34,719 nt of DNA from Alphaproteobacteria bacterium (GCA_025361185.1 JANYAR010000152.1:1-34719); one strand, 5' to 3'. Shown: positions 7,341-15,581, counted from the first letter of the stretch. The notes: a model not told the origin generated them from the sequence alone. A program made the numbers and translations.

Positions 7341-7709
7341 AGGGATCGCGACGCCGACGCTTTCAAGCTTGGCCCGCATCAGGTTGCCGTCGAACGGCTT
7401 CATCACCAGTTCATTGGCGCCCGCGGCAAATGCGCTAGCGACTTCGTCCGGATCGCGTTCGGTGGCGCTGAACAGAATGACGGGATGGCCGCCTTCCTGC
7501 TGGCCGCGCACGCTCTTGATGAATTCCAGCCCCATCATATGGGGCAGATTCCAATCCAGGAAAATCAGGTCGGGCATTTTTTCGCGGCAGGCGCGCAGGC
7601 CCGTCATGCCGTCCTCGGCCTCGGCCACGCAATAGGAGAGGTCTTCCAAAATGCGGCGCGCCACGGTGCGGACCACTCGGCTGTCATCCACGATAAGGCA
7701 GTGCTTCAT
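7317..7709 (-). CDS. Single-domain response regulator next to chpT
   Basis: A 130-aa stand-alone CheY-like receiver. The acidic pair D8/D9 is in CLIVDDSRVVR, the phospho-acceptor D52 is in IFLDWNLP, Ser81 stands in the T/S position and K104 is in MKPF. There is no output domain. The start at 7709 is chosen because receiver homology begins at MKHCLIVDD; upstream in-frame starts add unrelated residues. It follows chpT on the same strand with 88 bp between them. A receiver paired with the ChpT phosphotransferase suggests a phosphorelay partner, but the sequence does not identify it as CpdR or another named regulator. Confidence 0.88.
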   Translation of the reverse strand: MKHCLIVDDSRVVRTVARRILEDLSYCVAEAEDGMTGLRACREKMPDLIFLDWNLPHMMGLEFIKSVRGQQEGGHPVILFSATERDPDEVASAFAAGANELVMKPFDGNLMRAKLESVGVAIPSDQRLSA

Positions 7710-7778
7710 GGGCGGAAGTCCCGTAAACGCAGCTTCTTTGCGTGAAACGGTACCGCGCCGCAGTAAATATTGACATAC

Positions 7779-7794
7779 CTTAACAACAGTTAAG
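7779..7794. promoter_or_regulatory. CTTAAC/GTTAAG inverted repeat between chpT and the response regulator
   Basis: A perfect 6-bp inverted repeat, CTTAAC-AACA-GTTAAG, lies about 70 bp upstream of the response-regulator start and just past the chpT stop. It contains two TTAA half-sites, as in CtrA boxes, but separated by 6 bp, not the usual 7. It could be an operator. The stem is too short to be a convincing terminator. Confidence 0.3.
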
Positions 7795-7797
7795 TCT

Positions 7798-8412
7798 TTA
7801 CCCGGCGACCAGCTCGACCGCGCCATCCATCGGCGTGATGGTCAGGACAGCATTCACGGTGCAGGACAGCTTGTAGGTGAGGAAGGGCTGCACATGGCGC
7901 GCATCCACGTCCAGCGCGTCGCCCTTGATGGCGTGATCCACCGCTTCGGTGACGCGGGCGTTGAGGCCCTGGGCGCGGATATGGAATGACGGCGTTGCGG
8001 GGTCCACCCCTGCTTGCACTGTCACAAGACCGCCGCGCGGCAGGCAGTCGACTGCCAGAAGGGTGGCGTTCATCAGCAGCTTGGCCCAATCCTTGGCCCA
8101 GTAAAGCTGGGGCACGTTCCAGATCAGTTGAATTTTGCCGCCTTCCAGAAGGCCTGCGACCAGCCGGCCGATCTCGCCCAGATCCAGTTCCGCCCCAGCC
8201 GAACCGGCGGCGCCAAAGGCGATGCGCATGAACTGGATACGGGCGAGCGCCTGATCGGCGCTCATGGTCACCAGCTTGATGGCATCGGCGCGCATGGCAG
8301 GGTCGCGCTCGTCCTCCAACACTTCCATGCCGTTGACCACGGCGCCCAAAGGCCCGACAAGGTCGTGGCACACACGGCTGACCAACAAAGCGGCAAATTC
8401 GATCTCTGTCAT
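7798..8412 (-). CDS. chpT: Histidine phosphotransferase ChpT
   Basis: A 204-aa protein of the ChpT family, a pseudo-histidine-kinase that carries phosphate from CckA to CtrA and CpdR in alphaproteobacteria. The DHp helix has the phospho-accepting His16 in FAALLVSRVCHDLVGPLGAVVNG. The rest is a degenerate ATPase-like domain without nucleotide-binding G-boxes, as the family requires. The start at 8412 (MTEIEFAALL) matches the family; longer upstream starts are possible. It lies upstream of a single-domain receiver on the same strand and is divergent from cysQ. Confidence 0.92.
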   Translation of the reverse strand: MTEIEFAALLVSRVCHDLVGPLGAVVNGMEVLEDERDPAMRADAIKLVTMSADQALARIQFMRIAFGAAGSAGAELDLGEIGRLVAGLLEGGKIQLIWNVPQLYWAKDWAKLLMNATLLAVDCLPRGGLVTVQAGVDPATPSFHIRAQGLNARVTEAVDHAIKGDALDVDARHVQPFLTYKLSCTVNAVLTITPMDGAVELVAG

Positions 8413-8437
8413 GGTCGGACTCAATGCGGCCCCTTTG

Positions 8438-8453
8438 GTTAGCAATTGGTTAA
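8438..8453. promoter_or_regulatory. Possible CtrA-type box between chpT and cysQ
   Basis: The plus strand reads TTAG-N7-TTAA here, within GTTAGCAATTGGTTAA. That differs by one base from the CtrA consensus TTAA-N7-TTAA. It lies 26 bp upstream of the chpT start and 31 bp upstream of the cysQ start. ChpT feeds CtrA, so autoregulation would make sense, but a one-mismatch site of 8 fixed bases is weak evidence. Confidence 0.35.
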
Positions 8454-8483
8454 TTCGCTGGAGCGTCTTAAGGAGTTCTTGAA

Positions 8484-9245
8484 ATGGGCGCAACGCTGTC
8501 ACCACGCCTCCAAACCCTGGTCCGCATCGTGCGGGCGGCCGGCAGCGTGGTCATGCGCCATTATGAAGCCGGCTGCGACACAAGGATAAAAACCGACCGC
8601 TCCCCCGTGACCGACGCCGATGAGGAAGCCGAAAAGCTGATCCTGGCCGAACTGGCTGCCGCCTTTCCGCAGCTGCCGGTGGTGGCGGAGGAAGAAGCCG
8701 CGGCGGGGCGCATCATGACGGTCGGATCGCGTTTCTTCCTGGTGGATCCGGTGGACGGAACCAAGGAATTCGTCAAACGGGGCGGCGAGTTCACCGTCAA
8801 TATCGGCGAGATCGTGGACGGTGAGCCGGTCAGCGGCGTGGTGCTGGCGCCGGCCATCGGCCGGTTGTTCGTGGGCGCCGTGGGTGAAGGCGCCTTCGAA
8901 TTGTCCGCAGGAACGATGCGCGCCATTGCGGCACGCGCCCCCGCCACGGACGGACTGGTGGCGGTCAGCAGCCGCTCGCATCCCGACGCCAAGACCGACG
9001 AACTTCTCAAAACTCTGCCCATCAAGGGCCATACCAATGCCGGATCGTCGCTGAAATTCTGCCTGGTGGCGGCGGGCGAGGCCGATATCTATCCCCGTGC
9101 CGGACAAACCATGGAATGGGATACAGCGGCCGGACATGCCGTGTTGCGGGCGGCAGGCGGCAAGGTCACCAACTGGGATGGCACGCCGTTTGTCTATGGC
9201 AAGCCGGACTTCCGCAACGGCCCGTTCATCGCGCGCGGCAGATAG
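8484..9245 (+). CDS. cysQ: 3'(2'),5'-bisphosphate nucleotidase CysQ
   Basis: A 253-aa inositol-monophosphatase-superfamily enzyme that hydrolyses 3'-phosphoadenosine 5'-phosphate to AMP during sulfate assimilation. Metal-binding motifs are clear: VAEEE (about 67-71), DPVDGTKEF (88-96, the signature DP(I/V)DGTKEF of CysQ) and EWDTAAGHAV near the C-terminus. RSPVTDADEEAE is also typical. AAGGAGTTCTTGAA provides a ribosome binding site before the ATG. The gene is divergent from chpT, and its stop is 2 bp from the convergent small membrane gene. No sulfate-assimilation genes are nearby. Confidence 0.93.
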   Translation: MGATLSPRLQTLVRIVRAAGSVVMRHYEAGCDTRIKTDRSPVTDADEEAEKLILAELAAAFPQLPVVAEEEAAAGRIMTVGSRFFLVDPVDGTKEFVKRGGEFTVNIGEIVDGEPVSGVVLAPAIGRLFVGAVGEGAFELSAGTMRAIAARAPATDGLVAVSSRSHPDAKTDELLKTLPIKGHTNAGSSLKFCLVAAGEADIYPRAGQTMEWDTAAGHAVLRAAGGKVTNWDGTPFVYGKPDFRNGPFIARGR

Positions 9246-9247
9246 CG

Positions 9248-9499
9248 CTACTGGTCCATATCGTGGCGTGAAGAGTAGAATACGAGAGCCATCAGGCCGG
9301 CGCCCAACCCGATGGTCACCACGATCCCCAGGCCCAGGAACAGCCAACCCCAGCCGCTCATATGAACGCCGGACATCGCCGTCCAGACCTTGACGGCATA
9401 CCAGAGTGAACCGAAGAAAAAGCCCAGCAGGACCGCCAGCGTGATCCAGCCGGCGGCGGAAAGCGGCATTTCCTTGCGGTTATCGGGGGGCTTTTCCAT
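9248..9499 (-). CDS. Small two-helix membrane protein of unknown function
   Basis: An 83-aa protein with two predicted transmembrane helices: about 16-38 (WITLAVLLGFFFGSLWYAV) and about 50-73 (WLFLGLGIVVTIGLGAGLMALVFY). A short loop with Met, Ser, Gly and Trp joins them. Both termini are polar. I do not recognise the family. It is convergent with cysQ and divergent from eipA. Confidence 0.65.
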   Translation of the reverse strand: MEKPPDNRKEMPLSAAGWITLAVLLGFFFGSLWYAVKVWTAMSGVHMSGWGWLFLGLGIVVTIGLGAGLMALVFYSSRHDMDQ

Positions 9500-9636
9500 C
9501 GTCCAGACCGAATTCTAATCGCATTTCACCTATAAAAAAGCCCCAATCAGCGGCAAGATTGCGCGCGGTTGGGCATCTGATTCGTTTCCCGCGCGTTGGC
9601 GTGGATGGAAACCCCCCAAGGAAGGGAAGCTGCGAT

Positions 9637-10257
9637 ATGGACCGCAAGAAATTCATTACCGGACTGGTGGCACTGGGGGCAGCCCCGGCGGCTGCGGGAT
9701 CGCTGCTCAGCGTCCTGCCGGCATTCGCCGCCAGCGAGCAGCGCGGTACCTCGGATAAGGACACCGACAATGACTTTAAATACACCGCCAACGAAATCAC
9801 CGATGCCGGCGCGAATTTCTTCGGCATCACCACCGAGGCGATGGCCAAGGGCGTACAGCATGTGTTCGGCGATTTGGGCCAGCCGGACGCCTATATCAAG
9901 GGCGACGAAGGCTCGGGCGCCTTTGTTGTGGGCTTGCGCTATGGTTCAGGCTGGCTGGTCCGCAAGAGCCGCGAGCCCCAGCAGGTCTATTGGCGCGGGC
10001 CTTCGATCGGTTTCGATGTCGGCGGCAACGCCTCGAAATGCTTCACGCTGGTCTACGACCTGCGTGAGGACCGGCGGCTGTTCCAGCGCTTTCCCGGCGT
10101 GGAAGGCAGCTTCTATCTCGTTGCGGGCCTGGGCATCAATTACCTGCGCAGTGGCGGGGTGACCTTGGCACCCATGCGCACCGGCGTCGGCCTGCGCGCG
10201 GGCGTGAACGCGCACTATCAGGTCTATTCTGATAAGCGTGATTGGTTCCCGCTCTAG
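9637..10257 (+). CDS. eipA: DUF1134 envelope-integrity protein (EipA-like)
   Basis: A 206-aa exported protein of the DUF1134 family; the Brucella member is EipA, a periplasmic factor needed for envelope integrity whose gene is under CtrA control. The start at 9637 gives MDRKKFITGLVALGAAPAAAG, a signal peptide (possibly lipid-free Sec type) with cleavage near AFA-AS. The mature part holds the conserved EITDAGANFFG, GSGAFVVGLRYGSG, WRGPSIGFDVGGNASKCFTLVY and GVGLRAGVNAHY blocks. An AAGGAAGGGA ribosome binding site precedes the ATG. I see no good CtrA box upstream in this case. Confidence 0.9.
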   Translation: MDRKKFITGLVALGAAPAAAGSLLSVLPAFAASEQRGTSDKDTDNDFKYTANEITDAGANFFGITTEAMAKGVQHVFGDLGQPDAYIKGDEGSGAFVVGLRYGSGWLVRKSREPQQVYWRGPSIGFDVGGNASKCFTLVYDLREDRRLFQRFPGVEGSFYLVAGLGINYLRSGGVTLAPMRTGVGLRAGVNAHYQVYSDKRDWFPL

Positions 10258-10277
10258 CCGCGCCTATTCGCTGCCAG

Positions 10278-11252
10278 CTAGGCGGTCGCCTCTTCTGTTT
10301 TGGTCTCGATATTGCTGCCCACCGCCGGCAGATAGAGCAGCAGCATGGCCGCGACATAGGTGGACGAGAAGGTTCCCACCACGATGCCGAACAGGATGGC
10401 GACGCTGAAGTTCAGCAGCACCGGTCCACCGAACACAAGCGGGATCACCGACAAGGCGGTGGCTGCCGACACCAGGGTGGTGCGGGTGGCGATCTGGTTG
10501 GTTGACAGGTTGATCATGTCGACGAGCGACATGCGCTTGTACTTGCGCCGGTTTTCACGCAGCCGGTCGAACACCACCACCGTGTCATTGATCGAATAGC
10601 CCGCCAGCAACAGCAGCGCCGCAACCGTGTTGATGTTGAAGTCGATGCTGTAGCCGACCCAGCTCAGGAAGGAATAAAAGCCGGCGGTGACAAAAACATC
10701 ATGGCCGGTGGCGAACAGAGCGCCGATGCCATACTGCCATTCAAAACGCACCGCGACATAGATCGAGATCATTGCCACCGCCAGGATGGTGGCCAGGATG
10801 CCGTCATTCAGCAGTTCGCCCGAAACCTTGGGACCCACCACCTCGGTACTGCGGTATTGAACGGCCGTTCCCAGCTTGCCCCTGATTTCGCGCGCCACCG
10901 CCTGGTCGGCATCGTTCTGGTCGCCGTTGACCTTGATCGCTCGAGGCTGGACGCGGATCATGGCGCAGCTGTTGACCGGATGGTCGCACTCCCCGCCGCC
11001 GAAATACTGAAGCTGGGATTCCGGGAAGCCCAGACTGTCGACATCGGCGCGCATCTGGCGGATGTCGATCACATGCGCCGATTTGACTTCCATCAGCACG
11101 CCGCCGGTGAAGTCGATGCCCAAGCTGAATCCGTGCAGCCAAATGGAGGCGACGGAAATCAACACCAGCAATCCGTCGATGGCGAAGGCCACGAAACGGT
11201 ATTTGACAAAATCGACGTTGGTGGTCTCGGGGATGAACCGCAGCAGCGGCAT
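10278..11252 (-). CDS. secF: Protein translocase subunit SecF
   Basis: A 324-aa inner-membrane protein. An N-terminal helix is followed by the family motif GIDFTGGVLMEV, a periplasmic domain (about 60-150) and five C-terminal helices. Conserved SecD/SecF motifs include GYSINDTVVVFDRLREN, TLVSAATALSVIPLVFGGPVLLNFSVAILFGIVVGTFSSTYVA. SecF works with SecD to drive late steps of protein export using the proton gradient. In most proteobacteria secD sits directly upstream; here the upstream neighbour is a divergent cupin gene, so secF is transcribed without secD. The ends are intact. Confidence 0.95.
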   Translation of the reverse strand: MPLLRFIPETTNVDFVKYRFVAFAIDGLLVLISVASIWLHGFSLGIDFTGGVLMEVKSAHVIDIRQMRADVDSLGFPESQLQYFGGGECDHPVNSCAMIRVQPRAIKVNGDQNDADQAVAREIRGKLGTAVQYRSTEVVGPKVSGELLNDGILATILAVAMISIYVAVRFEWQYGIGALFATGHDVFVTAGFYSFLSWVGYSIDFNINTVAALLLLAGYSINDTVVVFDRLRENRRKYKRMSLVDMINLSTNQIATRTTLVSAATALSVIPLVFGGPVLLNFSVAILFGIVVGTFSSTYVAAMLLLYLPAVGSNIETKTEEATA

Positions 11253-11378
11253 GGGCTTGGGTCTCTTGCAAAAATCGGGGGGAACCTACAGGGCGCTGGC
11301 CTTGCAAACAAGCAGCCAACTGCTGGCCCAAAGGCCTGGTTCTGCTAGAGTTCTGGCAACAATGAGAGGAAATGTCCC

Positions 11379-12011
11379 ATGAAAAAGACCCTATTTTGCG
11401 CCCTGTCCCTGCTGGCGACACCGGCCATGGCGCAGGGCCCTGTCCCGGTCATCGACAATGAGCGGGTCACGGTGCGTGATATTCCGCTGGAGCCGGGCAC
11501 ACCGGCCGCGGCCATCGAACATGCCGGCGACTATGTCATTCTCTATTTTCAGGGCGGGCGCATACGCGGCGCCGACGGCAAAACCAGGGCGCACCCTTCC
11601 GGCGGCGCGCTCTTCGGCCATGGCGGATCGACCAGCGATACCGCCCTGGGCAAGCCAGCGCACGAAATCATGGTGGAGCTGAAAGACGGGCCGTCCAGGA
11701 CGGTGCCCAACACCACCGGTCTGCCGCCGGCGTTCCCGCGCCCGGGGTCGAAAAAGATCCTGGAGAATGACCGCATCCGGGTATGGAACTACAAATGGCT
11801 GCCGGGCAAACCCACCCCGATGCATTTCCACAATACGGAGGTCGTGGTGGTCTATCGCGGTGACGGCGATGTCGCCGCCACCACCCCCGATGGCAAGACC
11901 GCGAACAATCATCACAATCGGGGTGACATCGTGTTCAATGTCCCCAACCGCAGCCATTCCGAAGAACTGGTCAAAGGCGAGCAATCGGGCATCATGCTGG
12001 AGCTGAAATAA
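11379..12011 (+). CDS. Exported cupin-domain protein
   Basis: A 210-aa protein with a Sec signal peptide (MKKTLFCALSLLATPAMAQ, cleavage after AMA). Two cupin-like halves follow. The second has the metal-site style PMHFHNTEVVVVYRGDG, with later HHNRGDIVF and NRSHSEE; the first lacks the HxH pair and is probably structural. The enzymatic role is unknown. GAGAGGAAATGTCCC upstream serves as ribosome binding site. It is followed 70 bp later by another exported cupin, so the two may form a pair. Confidence 0.75.
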   Translation: MKKTLFCALSLLATPAMAQGPVPVIDNERVTVRDIPLEPGTPAAAIEHAGDYVILYFQGGRIRGADGKTRAHPSGGALFGHGGSTSDTALGKPAHEIMVELKDGPSRTVPNTTGLPPAFPRPGSKKILENDRIRVWNYKWLPGKPTPMHFHNTEVVVVYRGDGDVAATTPDGKTANNHHNRGDIVFNVPNRSHSEELVKGEQSGIMLELK

Positions 12012-12081
12012 CCTTCGCAGATGCAAGATGGAATGCGCGGGTCCGTATCGCTATTCTGCACACGCACAAGGGGAGACAGTC

Positions 12082-12537
12082 ATGCTCAAGAAACTGCTTC
12101 TGACATCGGTGTTCCTGGCAAGCTGCGCGCCGGCTTTCGGCGCGGCCACGATCGATCCTACGCACGCCATCGGGCTGATGCCGGACCAGATCCAATGGAA
12201 GAAAGGCGAAGCCAGCGACACCGCCTGGCCGATCGGGGACCCCACCAAGCCGGGCGCCTGTTTGGAATTGATCAAGTGGCACCCTAACCATTTCAGCCAC
12301 CCGCATTATCACAGCCACGCCCGTTATGCGGTGGTGATTGACGGTACCTGGTGGGTCTCCACCAGCAATGTCTATGACCCAGCCAATCTTACCGTGCCCT
12401 ATCCAAAGGGCTCGGTCCTGACCGATCTGGTGAAAGGGGTGCATTATGATGGCGCCAAGCCGGAAACCGGCGACGGCACGGTCGCCATCTTCATGGACTG
12501 CCCGCTGGATGGCACTCCGGCCGAAGTCAAGCCGTAA
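12082..12537 (+). CDS. Exported single-domain cupin protein
   Basis: A 151-aa protein with a signal peptide (MLKKLLLTSVFLASCAPAFGA). The ASC motif could also be a lipobox, but the cleavage site AFG-A fits better. The cupin motif HPHYHSHARYAVVIDGTWWV supplies three histidines, and a conserved G.V......HYDGAKPETGDGTVAIF segment follows. The start at 12082 has AAGGGGAG upstream and removes unrelated upstream residues. It resembles ChrR/anti-sigma-type and other small cupins, and the substrate is unknown. It is convergent with the MFS gene at 12562. Confidence 0.75.
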   Translation: MLKKLLLTSVFLASCAPAFGAATIDPTHAIGLMPDQIQWKKGEASDTAWPIGDPTKPGACLELIKWHPNHFSHPHYHSHARYAVVIDGTWWVSTSNVYDPANLTVPYPKGSVLTDLVKGVHYDGAKPETGDGTVAIFMDCPLDGTPAEVKP

Positions 12538-12561
12538 CCACCTGCGGTCACAGCCAGCGCG

Positions 12562-13797
12562 CTAACGCGTGCTCGGTTGCTGCCTGCCCAGAAAGAAAGT
12601 GATGACGGCGGAAACGATCAGCGCCGCCGCCATCATCAGATAGGACGCACCCGGCGAGCCGGTCATGCCGTTCAGCATGCCCACACCATAGGCGCCGACG
12701 AACGAGCCCAGCGCGCCCATGCTGTTGATCAGGGCGATGGCACCGCCCACCACATTGGCCGGCAGGGTTTCGGCGAGATAGGCAAAATAGGGGCCATAGG
12801 GCGCATACATCATCGCGCCTGCAACCACGAGCAGAACAAAGCTCGCCCAGAAATGTGTTCCGCCCAGCAAGAAGGACCCATAGAAGGCCGCCGCCGCCAG
12901 CGCCAGGCAAGGCCAGACCAGCGGCATGCGCCGTCTTGAAAAGTCGGACCAGGTGGCAACCGATATTTCCGCGATCACAGCCGCCAGATAGGGAATGGCG
13001 GAGAGCCACCCCAGCTCGACCATGCTCATGTCGCGCATTCTCAGGATGGACGGCAGCCAAATCACAAAGCCGTAGACGCCGATGCTCCAGAGAAAATACT
13101 GGAACGCCAGCACCATGACGCGCGCACTCTTGAACGCGGCGGCATAGTTGCGCACCGGCGTGATGTCACGCTGCTCCAGCGCCAGCTTGTCCTCCAACGT
13201 CGTGCGGTCTGCAGGCGAAAGCCAGGAGGCTTCACGCGGATGGTCCGATACCAGACGCCACCACACAAAGGCCCAAAGGATCGGCGGCAGGCCTTCGATG
13301 ACGAACATCATGCGCCAGCCCAGATTGGCGGCGAGATAGCCTGACAGCAGCGACATCCACAGCATGGTCACGGGATTGCCCAGCACCAGAAAGGCGTTGG
13401 CGCGGGCGCGCTCGGACCTTGTGTACCAGCGCGCCTGCAGGATGAGCATGGCGGGCAGCACCGCGCTTTCCACTACGCCCAGGAAGAAGCGGTCCAGATA
13501 GAGAAGCCGGATGTCGGCGATCAACCCGGTGGCGCTGGCCAGCGCCCCCCAGCCGATCAGGCCAAAAAAGATCAGGCGCTTGGCGCTGTAGCGCTGGGCA
13601 TAGATGGCGCCGGGAATCTGGAACAGGAAATAACCCAGAAAAAACAGCGACCCCAGCAGCGACGACTGGGCCTGGGATATATGCAGGTCGGCAGCCATGC
13701 CCGCGGCCGCGCCAAAGCTGAAATTGGCGCGGTCGAGATAGGACAGGCTGTAGCTGATGAAAACGACCGGCAGCAGCACGGTCCAGCGGCGGTTCAA
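12562..13797 (-). CDS. MFS transporter, anion:cation symporter-like
   Basis: A 411-aa protein with about 12 hydrophobic helices. The N-terminal SYLDRANFSFGAAAGMAADLHISQAQSSLLGSLFFLGYFLFQIPGA pattern is typical of the ACS family (glucarate, tartrate, phthalate or 4-hydroxyphenylacetate permeases). The start appears to be TTG at 13797, with GGGGAGA 5 nt upstream. The substrate cannot be read from the sequence, and no adjoining catabolic gene suggests one. It is divergent from the NTF2-like gene. Confidence 0.87.
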   Translation of the reverse strand: MNRRWTVLLPVVFISYSLSYLDRANFSFGAAAGMAADLHISQAQSSLLGSLFFLGYFLFQIPGAIYAQRYSAKRLIFFGLIGWGALASATGLIADIRLLYLDRFFLGVVESAVLPAMLILQARWYTRSERARANAFLVLGNPVTMLWMSLLSGYLAANLGWRMMFVIEGLPPILWAFVWWRLVSDHPREASWLSPADRTTLEDKLALEQRDITPVRNYAAAFKSARVMVLAFQYFLWSIGVYGFVIWLPSILRMRDMSMVELGWLSAIPYLAAVIAEISVATWSDFSRRRMPLVWPCLALAAAAFYGSFLLGGTHFWASFVLLVVAGAMMYAPYGPYFAYLAETLPANVVGGAIALINSMGALGSFVGAYGVGMLNGMTGSPGASYLMMAAALIVSAVITFFLGRQQPSTR

Positions 13798-13871
13798 GCG
13801 TGTCTCCCCGGTTGCGGCCAGTTTCAGCCTGCTCTAGCCTTGTCGCAGAAAAACAAGCTGTGGGGAATGCC

Positions 13872-14297
13872 ATGCCGAAGGTCACGCACGCCGCCGTTCT
13901 GTTTGCCCTGCTGGGCGCCGCTCCGGCCTGGGCCGGCGCCGATACCAAGGTGCTGGACCATCACGTCGCCAACATGAAGGCGGGCAACCTGGAGGGCGTG
14001 CTGTCGGACTATTCAGCCGACACGGTGGTGGTGACGCCGGCCGGCATGATTACGCCCGATGGCGTGTTCGTGGGCTCGGAGCTCCGCAAGCTGTTTTCGG
14101 TGCTGACCGACAAGGATCACCTGCCCGGCAACAAGACCATGCAGACGCGCTATCAAAATGCCGGCGCCGACACTAGCGTGATGCAATGGGTGCAGTTCAA
14201 GGGCACGCCCAAGGAAGTCTCAGGCTATGATGTGTTCGTGGTGCGCGGCGGAAAAATCCTGTTCCAGACGGTGGTCGTGAACGCCGCAAAAAAGTAG
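13872..14297 (+). CDS. Exported NTF2-like (SnoaL-fold) protein
   Basis: A 141-aa protein. The signal peptide MPKVTHAAVLFALLGAAPAWA is followed by one NTF2-like domain: ADTKVLDHHVANMKAGNLEGVLSDYSADTVVVTPAG and the C-terminal DVFVVRGGKILFQTVVV strand pattern fit the small alpha+beta barrel. No catalytic residues can be assigned. The start at 13872 is preferred over 13800 because it gives a clean signal peptide. The gene is divergent from the MFS transporter. Confidence 0.75.
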   Translation: MPKVTHAAVLFALLGAAPAWAGADTKVLDHHVANMKAGNLEGVLSDYSADTVVVTPAGMITPDGVFVGSELRKLFSVLTDKDHLPGNKTMQTRYQNAGADTSVMQWVQFKGTPKEVSGYDVFVVRGGKILFQTVVVNAAKK

Positions 14298-14313
14298 CGG
14301 CCCACCGAATAGT

Positions 14314-14535
14314 TCAGCCGGTGGCTTTCAGCAGATTTCCGGCCCGCGTTCCGGGCAGGTGCACCGTGACGATGGTGCCCTTGCCGGGCTCGCTGGCGAG
14401 ATGGAACGTGCCGCCGTGCAATTCCACCAGAATGCTTTTACTTATTTCCGCCATAGAAATTTCGTAATGATTGTCCCCGCGCGCAGTATCAGGACTTATC
14501 GCTAAAGGTCCGTCACAGCCAATCCCCGCGGCGGC
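14314..14535 (-). pseudogene. Remnant of a histidine kinase C-terminus
   Basis: On the minus strand an open stretch ending in TGA at 14314-14316 encodes LVELHGGTFHLASEPGKGT followed by IVTVHLPG. This is the last strand-loop part of a histidine-kinase ATPase domain (the region after the G2 box). Upstream, in the same frame, RGDNHYEISMAEISKSI looks like a damaged version of the G2 helix, where GIGLAISKSL would be expected. A stop codon lies shortly before that, and no HisKA domain or start follows. I read it as the tail of a lost kinase gene. Confidence 0.6.
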
Positions 14536-14578
14536 TTATTACCCGTGCACGAGGGAGATATAAGTCGACTGGGTTTTA

Positions 14579-14770
14579 TCAAGCGCGCGCGACCATGCGG
14601 CCGATGGGCGTGATGATCAGCCCGCCCATCATGGATTGAATCAGGCCCAGCTCGACAAGCCTCGCCTCATGCACCCTGGGAATCGTCCGCAGGCTGAAGC
14701 CCCTGCTTACCAGGACCAGCGAGGTAAATTCCGCCGAGGTCAGATCGGCGGCATTGGGCAGGCGGTCCAT
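14579..14770 (-). CDS. Small hypothetical protein
   Basis: A 63-aa protein starting at the ATG at 14770 (MDRLPNAADLTSAEFTSL), with GGAGAG just upstream. A longer frame from 14851 would run through a terminator stem, so I reject that start. The sequence is mixed helical with an LVLVSRGFSLRTIP...EARLVELGLIQ segment that could form a small winged-helix or helix-turn-helix, but I do not recognise a family. It lies downstream of the glycine-zipper gene on the same strand. Confidence 0.5.
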   Translation of the reverse strand: MDRLPNAADLTSAEFTSLVLVSRGFSLRTIPRVHEARLVELGLIQSMMGGLIITPIGRMVARA

Positions 14771-14842
14771 GACTCTCCGATCCACGTCAGCGCCACAAGC
14801 GCACGGCCCGGCCGAAAAGGCCATGGGCATGGCCGTAAACAA

Positions 14843-14874
14843 AAAAGCCATGGTCTGTTTCGACCGGGGCTTTT
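14843..14874 (-). terminator. Rho-independent terminator after the glycine-zipper gene
   Basis: On the minus strand AAAAGCC pairs with GGCTTTT across a loop that itself can pair (CGGTC with GACC). A run of T follows. It is 17 bp past the stop of the gene ending at 14892. Confidence 0.65.
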
Positions 14875-14891
14875 CTGCGTAAATCTAAAGA

Positions 14892-15581
14892 TCAATCAAA
14901 GCGCCACTGGCCGTCGTTTGCGCGGCAAGCGGTGCCGGTGTGCGACAGCTCCCGGCCGTCACGATAGGTGGTCTCGGTGAAGTCGCGGCACTGGATTCCC
15001 TGGCGCTGATATTCCCGGGTCGGCTGGAAATAGCCGCGGGATTGGCCGTGATTCCAGTCATAGCGGCGGCCCATGTCGCCGTTGAGGCCTTCCGAATAGG
15101 TGCGAAAGGCATAGGGCTGGTCGTCGCACGCGATATCCTTGGATACCGTGTTGCCGAGCACGCCGCCCAGCACTGCGCCGCCAACGACCGCTCCGCCATT
15201 GCCATGGCTCACCGCCGAACCGATCAGGCCGCCAGCGACGGCGCCGAAGATGGTGCCGGCAGCGACATTGCCGCGCTGACAATTCTGCTCATATTCGCCC
15301 TGGCGATAGTAGGCAGGGGCCGGGCCATCGCGATTGTCGCCGCGATCGTTTCCATAGCCGCCGCGATCATATCCATTGCCGCCGCGCCGGTCATACTGAG
15401 GCTGCATATGGCGATAACGGCCATTGTGATCGTAATAACCGCTCTGGTCTGACTGGCTGTAATAGCCGTTCGGATCGCGCGGGCCATAGTTCTGATCACG
15501 CGAGCCATAATTCTGGGCCAAAGCGGCCAGTGTTGTGACGCACAAGGCGGCAGCGGCCATGAGGGCAATTCTGGTTTTCAT
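14892..15581 (-). CDS. Exported glycine-zipper (17-kDa antigen-like) protein
   Basis: A 229-aa protein with signal peptide MKTRIALMAAAALCVTTLAALA. A low-complexity segment of about 80 residues follows, rich in Tyr, Gly, Asp, Asn and Arg (repeated NYG.RD and DRGG units). A glycine-zipper membrane segment comes next at about 109-146 (AGTIFGAVAGGLIGSAV and GGAVVGGAVLGGVLG), then a domain of about 80 residues with three or four Cys (IACDDQ, IQCRDF, TACRAND). The last part resembles surface-antigen C-terminal domains (RxIxQ...CR.YT). It probably sits in the outer membrane or periplasm. A near-consensus EcfG promoter lies about 100 bp upstream. Confidence 0.8.
   Translation of the reverse strand: MKTRIALMAAAALCVTTLAALAQNYGSRDQNYGPRDPNGYYSQSDQSGYYDHNGRYRHMQPQYDRRGGNGYDRGGYGNDRGDNRDGPAPAYYRQGEYEQNCQRGNVAAGTIFGAVAGGLIGSAVSHGNGGAVVGGAVLGGVLGNTVSKDIACDDQPYAFRTYSEGLNGDMGRRYDWNHGQSRGYFQPTREYQRQGIQCRDFTETTYRDGRELSHTGTACRANDGQWRFD

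Noticed and set aside
12276..12284. TTGATCAA as an FNR box
   Set aside because: It lacks the 4-bp spacer and lies inside the cupin coding sequence.
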